A DNA stretch of 64,000 nt from Lysobacter soli (lineage in GTDB: Bacteria > Pseudomonadota > Gammaproteobacteria > Xanthomonadales > Xanthomonadaceae): contig NZ_QTJR01000002.1 in assembly GCF_003382285.1 (NCBI RefSeq), forward strand, positions 1 to 64,000. The letters are read 5' to 3'. A model generated the notes under the pieces. The model was given only the letters and a program-made list of their open reading frames with translations. It was not told the origin of the DNA and ran no database searches. The position numbers were made by a program, and so were the translations under genes. Positions 52,879-61,870 of the stretch are shown one piece after another. Within the stretch, counting starts at the first letter, position 1; each line of letters opens with the position of its first letter.

Positions 52879-54425
52879 CGATTCTTCGCGTCGACCGTCG
52901 CCGCGATACGCGCGAGCATCCAGCCGTGGAACGGATTGCTGCCCAGGCGACTGAGCACGTCCTGCGACACGACCAGCGCATTGCGTTCGCCGCGCACCGC
53001 CACGGCGCCGAGCCGCAGCCCCCCCTGTCCTTCCGGATGCATGCCGTACAGCGGATCATCGTCGGCGAAGGGCAGTGCGACGTGCGACAGCGAATACACC
53101 TCGGCGGGGTACGCCATGCCGATCGGCTGCGCGGTGATGGCGCCGGCGCGCGCCGGCCGTGATCGCGCGAGCACGGCCGCGTCGTCCTGCGAGGTCACGC
53201 CAAGCACGGTCAGCGTGTAGTCGCGCGGGCGCTGCAGCGCGTCGCGCGTCCAGTTCGTCGCGGCGGCGCGCAGCATCGGCGCCATCACGCGGCTGCGGTT
53301 CACGTCGAACAACACCAGCTCGCTGCCGTTGTCGGGCAGCACGTCGAACAGGCGCGTCATCACCGCGCGCGCGGATACGGTGTCGTCGACGATCGACTGG
53401 AACGCGAGGATCGGCGGCAGCTGCGAGATGCGGTTCTGCCGCGCGACGGTTTCCAGCGAGCGTTGCAGGTCGGCCGTCACCAGGTACGACTCGCGCGCGG
53501 CGCGCACCGGGAAGGAGTTGTACTTGAACGGGTTGTACTCCGGCATCAGGTCCAGCCATGCGGATTTCGCGTAGCGGCTGAAGAACGCCGGCACGCCCGC
53601 CAGGCCCGCGTATCGCGCGAAGCGGTTGACCTCGATCATCGGCGAGAGCAGCACGATGCGATCCACGTCGCTGCGCTGGCCGCGTTCGATCCAGCGCATC
53701 TCGTGCAGCAGCGCGAGCGCGGCACCGTTCGAATAGCCCACGAGGTGGATCGGCAGCGCATCGCCCGCGCGACGCTGCGCCTCGCGCATCGCCATGTCGG
53801 TGACGGCGTTCCATTCCGCGCGGCCTTCGCGCGTGAGTCCGGCGGGCACGGTGCCGTGGCCCGGCATGCGCGGCACGAGCACCACGAAACCGTGCTCGCG
53901 ATACAGCGCCGCGAGGCTGCGCATGCTGTACGGCGAATCCGTCAAACCGTGCAGCATCACCGCGACGCCGCGCGGCTTGCGTTCGGGTTCGAACACGAAC
54001 GAGCGGTTCCAGTCGCGATCGAACCGCAGCGGCGAGGTGATGCTTTCGTCGTAATAGCGGTTGAGCGGCGTGTGGTCGGACGGATCAAGCTGTGCGCGCA
54101 GCTTGCGATGCACCTGGTCGAACATCGCCGTTTCGGCCTGCACCCAGGCGCGCCAGTCCATCTTCGCGATGGCGGCGGCGTCGGGCTCCTCGGGCACGAT
54201 GGTCTGCCACGGGCGCAGCGGTGGACCCTGCGTCGACAGGTACGCACGGATGGCGACGAGCGCGACGACCAGCAGCACGACGCCCAGCAGCAGCCGGCGC
54301 GCGAACGTGCCCACGCCGCTGAGCGACCGGCGGATCAGATGCGTCAAGCCCTGCGCATGCGCGGGATCGTCGTCGTTGTCCTCGACGCCGGGATGCTCGC
54401 GGTTCTCGTCTTCGGGCAAGGCCAT
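52875..54425 (-). CDS. Membrane-anchored alpha/beta hydrolase
   Basis: 516 residues. One N-terminal membrane helix (RLLLGVVLLVVALVAIRAYL, residues 44-63) anchors a periplasmic hydrolase domain. The oxyanion loop is VAVMLHGLTDSPYSMRSLA, the nucleophile Ser is in LVGYSNGAALALLH and the late His is in VYSLSHVALPFADDDPLYG. Long acidic N and C extensions are present. It resembles lysophospholipase/carboxylesterase types, and the substrate is unknown. The start has GGGAG seven bases upstream. Confidence 0.85.
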   Translation of the reverse strand: MALPEDENREHPGVEDNDDDPAHAQGLTHLIRRSLSGVGTFARRLLLGVVLLVVALVAIRAYLSTQGPPLRPWQTIVPEEPDAAAIAKMDWRAWVQAETAMFDQVHRKLRAQLDPSDHTPLNRYYDESITSPLRFDRDWNRSFVFEPERKPRGVAVMLHGLTDSPYSMRSLAALYREHGFVVLVPRMPGHGTVPAGLTREGRAEWNAVTDMAMREAQRRAGDALPIHLVGYSNGAALALLHEMRWIERGQRSDVDRIVLLSPMIEVNRFARYAGLAGVPAFFSRYAKSAWLDLMPEYNPFKYNSFPVRAARESYLVTADLQRSLETVARQNRISQLPPILAFQSIVDDTVSARAVMTRLFDVLPDNGSELVLFDVNRSRVMAPMLRAAATNWTRDALQRPRDYTLTVLGVTSQDDAAVLARSRPARAGAITAQPIGMAYPAEVYSLSHVALPFADDDPLYGMHPEGQGGLRLGAVAVRGERNALVVSQDVLSRLGSNPFHGWMLARIAATVDAKNR

Positions 54426-54506
54426 GGCGGGCTCCCGCGTCGCGGATGCGCCGCATGGTGCGGCGGCGCGCCGCTCCGATCAAGTCGATCGATCAGATCG
54501 TGGGCT

Positions 54507-54842
54507 TCAAGGCGCGGGCGCGAGGCTGTAGACGTGCGCGCGTACCTGCGATCCGTCGTCCAGCCGCGCGGTCGTGATCACGCGGATGTAACCCTCGCCC
54601 TCGAAATCGTCCAGCCGTTCCCAGTGGGCCGGCAGCTCCGCGGACGTGAATACCAGGCCGGCGACGTCATCGCCCTCCGGGTCGAGCACGAGTCCAGGAA
54701 AGCCCATCGCCGCGCCCCAGCCTTCGGCGTGCAACGTTCCGCGCACGGTGGCGGGGCGCCATTGCCCTGGGATGTCGGCGAGTACGTGCGCGTTGGCGCG
54801 ACCGGGGGCGAGGCTGCCGTAGACGAACAGGTGCGTGGTCAT
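54507..54842 (-). CDS. Gamma-glutamylcyclotransferase-like protein
   Basis: 111 residues from the ATG at 54842; the longer frame to 54881 has no ribosome site. MTTHLFVYGSLAPGRANAHVL contains the YGSL substrate-binding motif of the AIG2/GGCT fold, with the catalytic acid in WERLDDFEGEGY. Family members cyclise gamma-glutamyl amines or act on glutathione derivatives. It lies 53 bases before the PQQ-dehydrogenase stop on the same strand. Confidence 0.88.
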   Translation of the reverse strand: MTTHLFVYGSLAPGRANAHVLADIPGQWRPATVRGTLHAEGWGAAMGFPGLVLDPEGDDVAGLVFTSAELPAHWERLDDFEGEGYIRVITTARLDDGSQVRAHVYSLAPAP

Positions 54843-54894
54843 GCGCGAAGCGTAGCGCGTCGAGCGCGCGCCACGCTTCACGCCGCCGCGCCGA

Positions 54895-56712
54895 TCACTT
54901 CAGCGGAGGAACCGTCTGCTGGTACGTGTCGACGCGTTCGCCCTTCGCGATCACATGGCCCTTCGCGGCCGACAGCACCTGGTCGCGATCCGCGCCCGGG
55001 GGCAGGTCGAGCACCGTGTCCAGTGCAAGGATCTGGAAGTGGTAGTGATGCGGCGGATCGCCCACCGGCGGGCGCGGCCCGTAGTAGCCGACGGAGCCGC
55101 GGCTGGTCCGGCCCTGCATCATTCCGTCCGGCTTGGTGAGGCGCATCTGCTCCTGCAGGCCTTCCGGGAGCGACGTCACGTCGCCCGGGATGTTCCAGGC
55201 GACCCAGTGCACGAACGGCGTGATCGGCTTCGCGTCGGGGTCTTCCATGATGATCGCGTACGATTTCGCGCCCGGCACCGCGGTCCACGACAGCGCCGGC
55301 GACACGCCGTCCTTGTATTCGCTGTGTTTGGGCGGGATCGGACCGTTCGCCGGAATCGTCGGCGATTCGACGGTGAGTGCGCCCTTCGCGGCCGTTTCCT
55401 TGCGCTGCATCGCGATCGGCACGCCGACGCCCTTCGCCGGCTGCGTCTTCATCGGGCCAGCCGGCGGCGACAGCGGCTTCACCGCGCCGTTGCCGTCACG
55501 ACTGGCGAGGCGATAGATCACGCCGTTGACGTCGTCGCCGACGAGCAGCGCGCCGTCTTTCGCCACCGCGACGCCGACCGGCCGGCCGAAGTGCTGCTGC
55601 CCGCCATCGACGAGGAAGCCGGAGAGGATCGGCTCCATCGACTGCGGCTTGCCGTTGGCGAAATGCACGCGCACCACCTCGTAGCCGGACGGCTTCGCGC
55701 GATTCCACGAACCGCGCATGGCGATGAAGGCATCGTTCGCGTAATCGGCCGGCACCGCGCCGCCACCGGGATGGAACGCCATCTGCATCGGCGCCGCATG
55801 CGCGGTGTAGCCCAGGCTCATCGGCACGCTGATCGCCGCCCACTGCTCGCGCGTGATCCCGCCCGGCGGCGGCGCGCTCTGCGGATTGAGCTCGCCCTTG
55901 CCGTAGACGTGCGGCCAGCCGTACTGCTTGCCGAGTTCGATCCGGTTGAATTCCTCCGGCTGCTGCTCGTCGCCGAGCAGGTCGATGCCGTGGTCGGCGC
56001 CCCACAGCTCGCCCGTCTGCGGATGCCAGCCGAAACCAATGGTGTTGCGCAGGCCACTGGCGAAGATCGTGCGCGACTTGCCATCGGGTGACATGCGCAG
56101 CAGCGTCGCGTGTTCGGGGTTGGTCTCGTTGCATGCATTGCAGGTCGAACCAACGCTGACGTACAGCATGCCGTCCGGGCCGAAGGCGAGCGTGCGATTG
56201 GGATGCTGGCCGCCGTCGGGCAGGTCGCCGACGAGCAGCGTTTCCTCGCCGAGCGTGCCGTCGGCGTTGATCGGCGCGACGAAGATCTCCTTCACCGTCG
56301 CCATGTACAGCTTGCCGTCGTGGATCGCCAGGCCGTGCACGCTCGGACGCGTGGCGACGATGGTCGGTTCGCCATCGGCGGCGCCGTCGCCGTTGGCGTC
56401 GCGCAGCATCAGCACGTCGCCCTGTTCGCGACGGCTCACGTACACGGTGCCGTCGGGCGCGACGACGAGGATGCGCGCGTTTTTCAGGCCGGTCGCGAAG
56501 GGTTTCACTTCCAGTCCGTCGGCGGCCTTCAGGCTGGCGATACGCTCGGGCGTCGCCTCGACCTTCGCCGGTCGCAGGATGTTGGCTTCGTTGCGGCGCG
56601 TTTCGGTCTTCTCGTCCTGGGCGAAGGCGGGCGCGGCAAGCGTGCTCATCAGTGCAAGGCAGGCCAGCGATGTCGCTCGCGTCGATCGTGTTCCGTTCAT
56701 CGTTGTGCTCAT
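54895..56712 (-). CDS. PQQ-dependent sugar dehydrogenase fused to a PEBP (YbhB/YbcL) domain
   Basis: 605 residues. A signal peptide (ATSLACLALMSTLAAPAFA) precedes a soluble-glucose/sorbosone-dehydrogenase propeller: LVVAPDGTVYVSRREQGDV, PNRTLAFGPDGMLYVSVGST, HGIDLLGDEQQPEEFNRIE and FGRPVGVAVAKDGALLVGDD. From about residue 440 a PEBP domain follows: FALTVESPTIPANGPIPPKHS-type start, YAIIMEDPDA, FVHWVAWNIP and YYGPRPPVGDPPHHYHFQI. Both domains usually exist as separate proteins. The combined product should be a periplasmic sugar oxidoreductase with a ligand-binding tail. Start at 56712; a second ATG is at 56700. Confidence 0.9.
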   Translation of the reverse strand: MSTTMNGTRSTRATSLACLALMSTLAAPAFAQDEKTETRRNEANILRPAKVEATPERIASLKAADGLEVKPFATGLKNARILVVAPDGTVYVSRREQGDVLMLRDANGDGAADGEPTIVATRPSVHGLAIHDGKLYMATVKEIFVAPINADGTLGEETLLVGDLPDGGQHPNRTLAFGPDGMLYVSVGSTCNACNETNPEHATLLRMSPDGKSRTIFASGLRNTIGFGWHPQTGELWGADHGIDLLGDEQQPEEFNRIELGKQYGWPHVYGKGELNPQSAPPPGGITREQWAAISVPMSLGYTAHAAPMQMAFHPGGGAVPADYANDAFIAMRGSWNRAKPSGYEVVRVHFANGKPQSMEPILSGFLVDGGQQHFGRPVGVAVAKDGALLVGDDVNGVIYRLASRDGNGAVKPLSPPAGPMKTQPAKGVGVPIAMQRKETAAKGALTVESPTIPANGPIPPKHSEYKDGVSPALSWTAVPGAKSYAIIMEDPDAKPITPFVHWVAWNIPGDVTSLPEGLQEQMRLTKPDGMMQGRTSRGSVGYYGPRPPVGDPPHHYHFQILALDTVLDLPPGADRDQVLSAAKGHVIAKGERVDTYQQTVPPLK

Positions 56713-56879
56713 GGAATGGCCATCTCGACGCACGAAGGTAAAAGCGGGCGCGTGGGCAAACCGTCCACGCAACGCGATGATCACGTCGTCGTCATCGCGC
56801 GATGCACGTTTCACGAATCCGTGCATGCGAGTGCGTTTCCATCGAACACGACGCCGCCTCGCACACGGAGTGACACCTC

Positions 56880-57161
56880 ATGAAGCGCACGATGAGCCGC
56901 ATCCACGTAGTGCTGTTCCTGCTGGGCATCGCGATGGCGATGCCGGGTTGCGATCGCCGCGAAAGCGATGGCAATTCCACGACGCCGCCAGCGGCGGGCG
57001 ATGCGTCCGAACCGGTGCAGTCCGAGCAGCCCGCCGCGCCGGCGCCGGAAGCGGCGAGCAACGATTCCACGGCGCCGGGCGCGGCGAATCCGCCGCCGGA
57101 AACCACGCCGTCGGACACTTCGCCCCAATCGCCGCAGCAGGACGATCCATCCCGCCGCTAG
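56880..57161 (+). CDS. Small Pro/Ala-rich lipoprotein
   Basis: 93 residues. Signal [21 protein letters not shown] has a plausible lipobox (MPGC, Cys 24), and the mature part is a low-complexity Pro/Thr/Ala/Ser tether ([20 protein letters not shown]). No domain is recognisable. GGAG lies nine bases before the ATG. It is followed 100 bases later by msrA on the same strand. Confidence 0.65.
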   Translation: MKRTMSRIHVVLFLLGIAMAMPGCDRRESDGNSTTPPAAGDASEPVQSEQPAAPAPEAASNDSTAPGAANPPPETTPSDTSPQSPQQDDPSRR

Positions 57162-57261
57162 GCCGTCGACGCCGCCACGGCGCGCTTGCGGGGGCGTCTT
57201 CACGCCCCCATCGTGGAGGGACCGGACGAGACCGTCCCCATCGACGAGGCAGAGGACCGAC

Positions 57262-57768
57262 ATGAGCGCCCGTACCGAAACCGCACTGCTGGCCGGTGGC
57301 TGCTTCTGGGGCATGCAGGAGCTGATCCGCGCGATGCCCGGCGTGGTGTCCACGCGCGTGGGCTACAGCGGCGGCGACGTGCCCAACGCCACGTATCGCA
57401 ACCACGGCACGCACGCCGAGGCGATCGAGATCGTGTTCGATCCGGACAAGCTGAGTTATCGCGAGATCCTGGAGTTCTTCTTCCAGATCCACGATCCCAG
57501 CACGAAGAACCGCCAGGGCAACGACATCGGCACCAGCTACCGCTCGGCGATCTTCTATACGAACGACGAGCAGAAGCGCGTGGCCGAGGACACCATCGCC
57601 GACGTCGATGCGTCGGGTTTGTGGCCGGGCAAGGTGGTGACCGAAGTGTCGCCGGCCGGCCCGTTCTGGCAGGCCGAGCCCGAACACCAGGACTACCTGC
57701 AGCATTACCCCACCGGCTACACCTGCCACTTCGTGCGTCCCGACTGGAAGCTGCCGCGCCGGGCCTGA
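57262..57768 (+). CDS. msrA: Peptide-methionine (S)-S-oxide reductase
   Basis: 168 residues. The catalytic motif [10 protein letters not shown] (Cys 14) starts the protein, then [39 protein letters not shown] and [16 protein letters not shown], all defining MsrA. It reduces methionine-S-sulfoxide in proteins with thioredoxin. It has no signal peptide, so it is cytoplasmic. AGAGGA precedes the ATG. No msrB is adjacent. Confidence 0.96.
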   Translation: MSARTETALLAGGCFWGMQELIRAMPGVVSTRVGYSGGDVPNATYRNHGTHAEAIEIVFDPDKLSYREILEFFFQIHDPSTKNRQGNDIGTSYRSAIFYTNDEQKRVAEDTIADVDASGLWPGKVVTEVSPAGPFWQAEPEHQDYLQHYPTGYTCHFVRPDWKLPRRA

Positions 57769-57870
57769 CCGGCGCGCCGATGCAGGGCGCGTGAAGCGCG
57801 GCCCCGTTCGCGCGTGTCCACCGATCCCCGGCTAGACTCGCCGCACGACCACGGCTGGGGAGAACGGTGT

Positions 57871-59415
57871 ATGGCTGCATCGGTTTTCGGGCGTCGCGCG
57901 CAACTGGGCGCGATCGGTTTGACCGCCTTCGCGCTCACCGCGATGGCATCGGGGATGGCACTCGCGCAAACGCCTGATCGCGCCGCGATCCAGGTGCAGG
58001 TGGCCAAGCGGCACGACACGGCGGTGAAGGCGCTGCAGGACTGGATCGCCCTGCCGTCCATTGCCGCGGAGGATCGCAACGCGAATCAGGGCGCCGAATA
58101 CATGGCGAAACTCGCGCGCGAGGCCGGCTTCCAGAAGGTCGAGATCGTCGACACCGGCGGCAAGCCGGGCGTGTTCGCCACGCTCGACGCAGGCGCGCCG
58201 ACCACCGTCGGCGTGTACTACATGTACGACGTGAAGCAGTTCGATCCGGCCGAATGGTCGTCGCCGCCGCTGGAAGCGCGCATCGTCGACAAGCCGGGGC
58301 TCGGCAAGGCGATCGTCGGCCGCGGCGCGGCCAACCAGAAGGGCCCGGAAATGGCCTTCCTCACCGCGCTGCACGCCATCCGCGACGCGAAGCAGAAGAT
58401 GCCGGTGAACCTCGTGCTCGTCGCCGAGGGCGAGGAGGAAATCGGTTCGCCCAACATCGCCAAGCTGGTGCTGCGCCCCGACGTGCAGGCCGCGCTGAAG
58501 AAGAGCATCGGCGTGTTCATGCCGATGGGCCTGCAGGATCCCGACGGCGCGGTGACGGTGAACCTCGGCGCGAAGGGCGTGGTCGAGCTGGAACTGGTCG
58601 CCGACGGCAACGCATGGGGACGTGGCCCGTCGAAGGACGTGCATTCCTCGCTCAAGGCGATGGTCGACAGCCCCGCATGGCGTCTGGTCAAGGCGCTGGA
58701 CACACTGGTGTCGGAAGACGGCAACACCATCACCGTCGACGGCTTCCCGAAGCCGACGCCGCTCACCGCGACCGAACGCGCGCAGATCGCCAAGTCCGTC
58801 GCCGCGCGCGACGAAGCCACTGCGCGCAAATCGCTGGGCGTACCGCACTGGATCGACGACCTGTCGTGGGAAAAGGCGAACGAGCGCCTGGTCTCGCAGC
58901 CGACGATCAACATCGAAGGCCTCGTCGGCGGCTACACCGGCCCCGGCGGCAAGACGATCCTGCCGTATCGCGCGGTCGCGAAGATCGACATGCGCCTGGT
59001 CCCGCCGATGACGCGCGACGGCGCGGTCGAGGCGCTCAAGGCGCACTTGAAGAAGCGCGGTTACGGCGACATCGCCGTGAACGTGAGCGGCGGCTACGAC
59101 CCGACCACGACCGATGCGGATTCGAAGCTGATCCAGGCGCAGATCAACGTGCTGCGTCGTAACAACATCGAGCCGCTGCTGTGGCCGCGCCTGGCCGGCT
59201 CGTACCCGGGCTTCGTGTTCACCCAGCCGCCGCTGTCGCTGCCGTCGGGCCACTTCGGCCTCGGCCATGGTGGCGGCGCGCACGCGCCGGACGAGTTCTA
59301 CCTCATCCAGTCCACCAACCCGAAGGTGCAGGGATTCGACGGCGCGGTGATGTCGTACGTGGATTACCTGTACGAGCTGGGCGCGACGGGCGGGAGTTCG
59401 GCTGCGGCGAAGTGA
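57871..59415 (+). CDS. Secreted M20-family peptidase-like protein with altered metal ligands
   Basis: 514 residues from the ATG at 57871 (GGGGAG about eight bases upstream). Signal peptide AQLGAIGLTAFALTAMASGMALA. The M20 fold is clear (LQDWIALPSIAAED, AEGEEEIGSPNIAKL, a dimerisation domain, and HFGLGHGGGAHAPDEF near the end). Two metal ligands differ: the usual GHxD reads YMYD (Met 118 for His, Asp 120 kept) and the usual GRGxxDxKG reads GRGAANQKG (Asn 155 for Asp). The distal site and the EEE triplet remain. It may bind one metal or be a non-peptidase amidohydrolase. Confidence 0.85.
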   Translation: MAASVFGRRAQLGAIGLTAFALTAMASGMALAQTPDRAAIQVQVAKRHDTAVKALQDWIALPSIAAEDRNANQGAEYMAKLAREAGFQKVEIVDTGGKPGVFATLDAGAPTTVGVYYMYDVKQFDPAEWSSPPLEARIVDKPGLGKAIVGRGAANQKGPEMAFLTALHAIRDAKQKMPVNLVLVAEGEEEIGSPNIAKLVLRPDVQAALKKSIGVFMPMGLQDPDGAVTVNLGAKGVVELELVADGNAWGRGPSKDVHSSLKAMVDSPAWRLVKALDTLVSEDGNTITVDGFPKPTPLTATERAQIAKSVAARDEATARKSLGVPHWIDDLSWEKANERLVSQPTINIEGLVGGYTGPGGKTILPYRAVAKIDMRLVPPMTRDGAVEALKAHLKKRGYGDIAVNVSGGYDPTTTDADSKLIQAQINVLRRNNIEPLLWPRLAGSYPGFVFTQPPLSLPSGHFGLGHGGGAHAPDEFYLIQSTNPKVQGFDGAVMSYVDYLYELGATGGSSAAAK

Positions 59416-59753
59416 GGTTCTTCAGCCCCTCTCCCGCCGGGAGAGGGGTTGGGGGTGAGGATGCGCTGCGTTCCTGATCGCCGAACCCTGTTTCCTCCGT
59501 CTTCCCGGCGAAAGCCGGGACCCAGGCCGATCACGCTGGTTCTTGCGTCACGCCCATCTTCGGATTGTCAGCGGGCCTGGCTCCCGGCCTTCGCCGGGAT
59601 GACGATTCGGGAAGGCGCGGCGTGAGCCCGCTTTGCCTCAACTGGCGCCCCGCACTCCGCACCCCGCCAGCCGCCACAAACCCCACCAAAGTCACGCGAC
59701 AGCCCCGTCGCGCGCCGTTAGCCTCGGGCGTTCCATTCCCGTCGGAACCACCC
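59416..59753. repeat. Intergenic region with three REP-like elements
   Basis: No gene in this 338-bp gap. A perfect CCCCTCTCCC-GCC-GGGAGAGGGG hairpin is at 59426-59448, right after the M20 stop and likely a terminator. TCCCGGCGAAAGCCGGGACC is at about 59503-59522 and GGCTCCCGGCCTTCGCCGGG at about 59578-59597, in opposite orientations. They are the same families as at 51.4-51.9 kb. The ribosome site before the M13 gene is weak. Confidence 0.75.
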
Positions 59754-61808
59754 ATGAAGTTCTCGTCCCTGAGCCTCGCCCTCGCGCTCGGCCTGGCATC
59801 CACCGCCTCCTTCGCCGCCGGGAATCCGGCCGGCAAGCCCGAGCTCGGCGATTTCGGCGTCGACCTCAGCGCCCGCGACCTGTCGGTCAAGCCCGGCGAC
59901 GACTTCAACCGCTACGTCAGCGGCACGTGGCTGAAGAGCTACCAGCTCAAGGATTACGAGACCTCCTTCGGTTCGTTCAACGCGCTGCGCGACCGTTCGG
60001 AGGAGCAGGTGCACGGGCTGATCGAGGAACTGCACGCCAAGGGCGGCATCGCGCCGGGCAGCAACGACCAGAAGGTGCGCGATTTCTACGCCAGTTACAT
60101 GGATCGCGACGCTCGCGACGCCAAGGGCATCAAGCCGTTGCAGCCGGTGCTTAAGCGCATCGGTGCGATCAAGTCGAAGGGCGATCTGATCAACGCCTTC
60201 GCCAACGCCGACCTCGACGCCAGCGCCTCGCCGGTACGCCTGGGCGTGGACCTGGACCGCAAGAATCCCGATGCGTACCTGGTGAGCCTCAACGTCGGCG
60301 GCCTCGGCCTGCCGGACAAGGACTACTACACCAATCCCGACGCGCGCTTCGTCAAGATCCGCGAGGCCTACGTCGCGCACATCGCGCGCATGCTCGCCTT
60401 CGCCGGCGCGAAGGATGCGCAGGCGCGCGCGCAGAAGGTGCTCGAGCTCGAAACCGCGCTCGCCAAGCCGCAGTGGGAGCGCGCCAAGCGCCGCGATCGC
60501 GACAAGACCTACAACGTCTCCTCCTTCGCCGAGCTGCAGAAACAGTTCCCGTCGTACGACTTCGCCGCGCACCTGAAGGCGCAGCAGATGCCGCAGCCGG
60601 ACCGCGTCAACATCGTCACGCCCGATGCCGTGCAGCCCGTACTCGACGTGATCGCCGCCACGCCGCTGCCGGTGTGGCGCGACTACCTCGCCTTCCACGC
60701 CGTCGATGGCAACGCCGAACTGCTGAGCCGCGAGATCGACAACGCGTCGTTCGAATTCAACGGCAAGGTGCTCGCCGGCCAGAAGGCGCAGAAGGACGAC
60801 TGGAAGCGCGCGGTGGCGATCGTCGGCGCGAAGGACGGCGGCCTCGGCGATGCCGTCGGCGAGCTGTACGTCGCGAAGTACTTCCAGCCCGAGTCCAAGG
60901 TCGCGATGGACAAACTGGTGGAAAACCTGCGCGCCGCGCTGCGCCAGAACATCCAGCAGCTGGACTGGATGGGCGAGGCGACCAAGGCCGAGGCGTACCG
61001 CAAGCTCTCCACGTTCCGCCCGAAGATCGGCTACCCGGAAAAGTGGACCGACTATTCCAGCGTCACCATCGTGCCGGATGACCTGGTCGCCAACGCGATC
61101 CAGATGCGCCGCTTCGAACGCAACGACGAGAACCGCCGCGTCGGCCAGAAGACCGATCGCGACGAATGGCGCATGACCCCGCAGACCGTCAACGCCTACT
61201 ACAACTCGACGTTCAACGAGATCGTGTTCCCCGCCGCCATCCTGCAGCCGCCGTTCTTCGACGTGCATGCCGACGCAGCGGTGAACTACGGCGGCATCGG
61301 TGCGGTGATCGGCCACGAGATGGGTCACGGCTTCGACGACCAGGGCAGCAAGTCCGATGCCGACGGCGTGCAGCGCAACTGGTGGACCGATGCCGACCGC
61401 GCGCGCTTCGACGAACGCACCAAGGCGCTGGGCGCGCAATACGACAGCTACTGCCCGCTGGAAGGCCAGTGCGTCAACGGCGCGCTGACGATGGGCGAGA
61501 ACATCGGCGACCTCGGCGGCATCTCGATGGCCTACACCGCCTACAAGCTGAGCCTGGACGGCAAGCCCGCGCCGAAGATCGACGGCCTGACCGGCGACCA
61601 GCGCTTCTTCCTCGCGTTCGGCCAGATCTGGAAGGGCAAGTACCGCGACGAATCGCTGCTCAACCTGATCAAGACCAACCCGCATTCGCCGGGCATGTAC
61701 CGTGCGAACGGTCCGGTGCGCAACTTCGATCCGTGGTACCAGGCGTTCGACGTGAAGCCGGGCGACGCGCTGTACCTGCCGCCGGAGAAGCGCGTGCGTA
61801 TCTGGTAA
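59754..61808 (+). CDS. M13-family zinc metallopeptidase (neprilysin-like)
   Basis: 684 residues with signal MKFSSLSLALALGLASTASFAA. The zinc site is VIGHEMGHGFDDQGSK (HExxH near residue 520) with the third ligand in MGENIGDLGG (about 582) and the substrate-binding NAYYNST (NAYY). The C terminus ends in VRIW, normal for the family (CxxW type). M13 peptidases cleave small peptides in the periplasm or outside. Length and motifs are intact, so it should be active. It is a single gene ended by the hairpin at 61827. Confidence 0.95.
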   Translation: MKFSSLSLALALGLASTASFAAGNPAGKPELGDFGVDLSARDLSVKPGDDFNRYVSGTWLKSYQLKDYETSFGSFNALRDRSEEQVHGLIEELHAKGGIAPGSNDQKVRDFYASYMDRDARDAKGIKPLQPVLKRIGAIKSKGDLINAFANADLDASASPVRLGVDLDRKNPDAYLVSLNVGGLGLPDKDYYTNPDARFVKIREAYVAHIARMLAFAGAKDAQARAQKVLELETALAKPQWERAKRRDRDKTYNVSSFAELQKQFPSYDFAAHLKAQQMPQPDRVNIVTPDAVQPVLDVIAATPLPVWRDYLAFHAVDGNAELLSREIDNASFEFNGKVLAGQKAQKDDWKRAVAIVGAKDGGLGDAVGELYVAKYFQPESKVAMDKLVENLRAALRQNIQQLDWMGEATKAEAYRKLSTFRPKIGYPEKWTDYSSVTIVPDDLVANAIQMRRFERNDENRRVGQKTDRDEWRMTPQTVNAYYNSTFNEIVFPAAILQPPFFDVHADAAVNYGGIGAVIGHEMGHGFDDQGSKSDADGVQRNWWTDADRARFDERTKALGAQYDSYCPLEGQCVNGALTMGENIGDLGGISMAYTAYKLSLDGKPAPKIDGLTGDQRFFLAFGQIWKGKYRDESLLNLIKTNPHSPGMYRANGPVRNFDPWYQAFDVKPGDALYLPPEKRVRIW

Positions 61809-61826
61809 TCATCGACACGCGTTGAT

Positions 61827-61867
61827 GCAGAACGGCGCGGCGGAGCGATTCCGCCGCGCCGTTCTGC
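61827..61867. terminator. Bidirectional hairpin terminator with an 18-bp stem
   Basis: Arms 61827-61844 and 61850-61867 are perfect reverse complements with the loop GCGAT, between the convergent stops at 61808 and 61871. The flanks GTTT and TCAAC give only weak T runs. Confidence 0.8.
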
Positions 61868-61870
61868 GTT

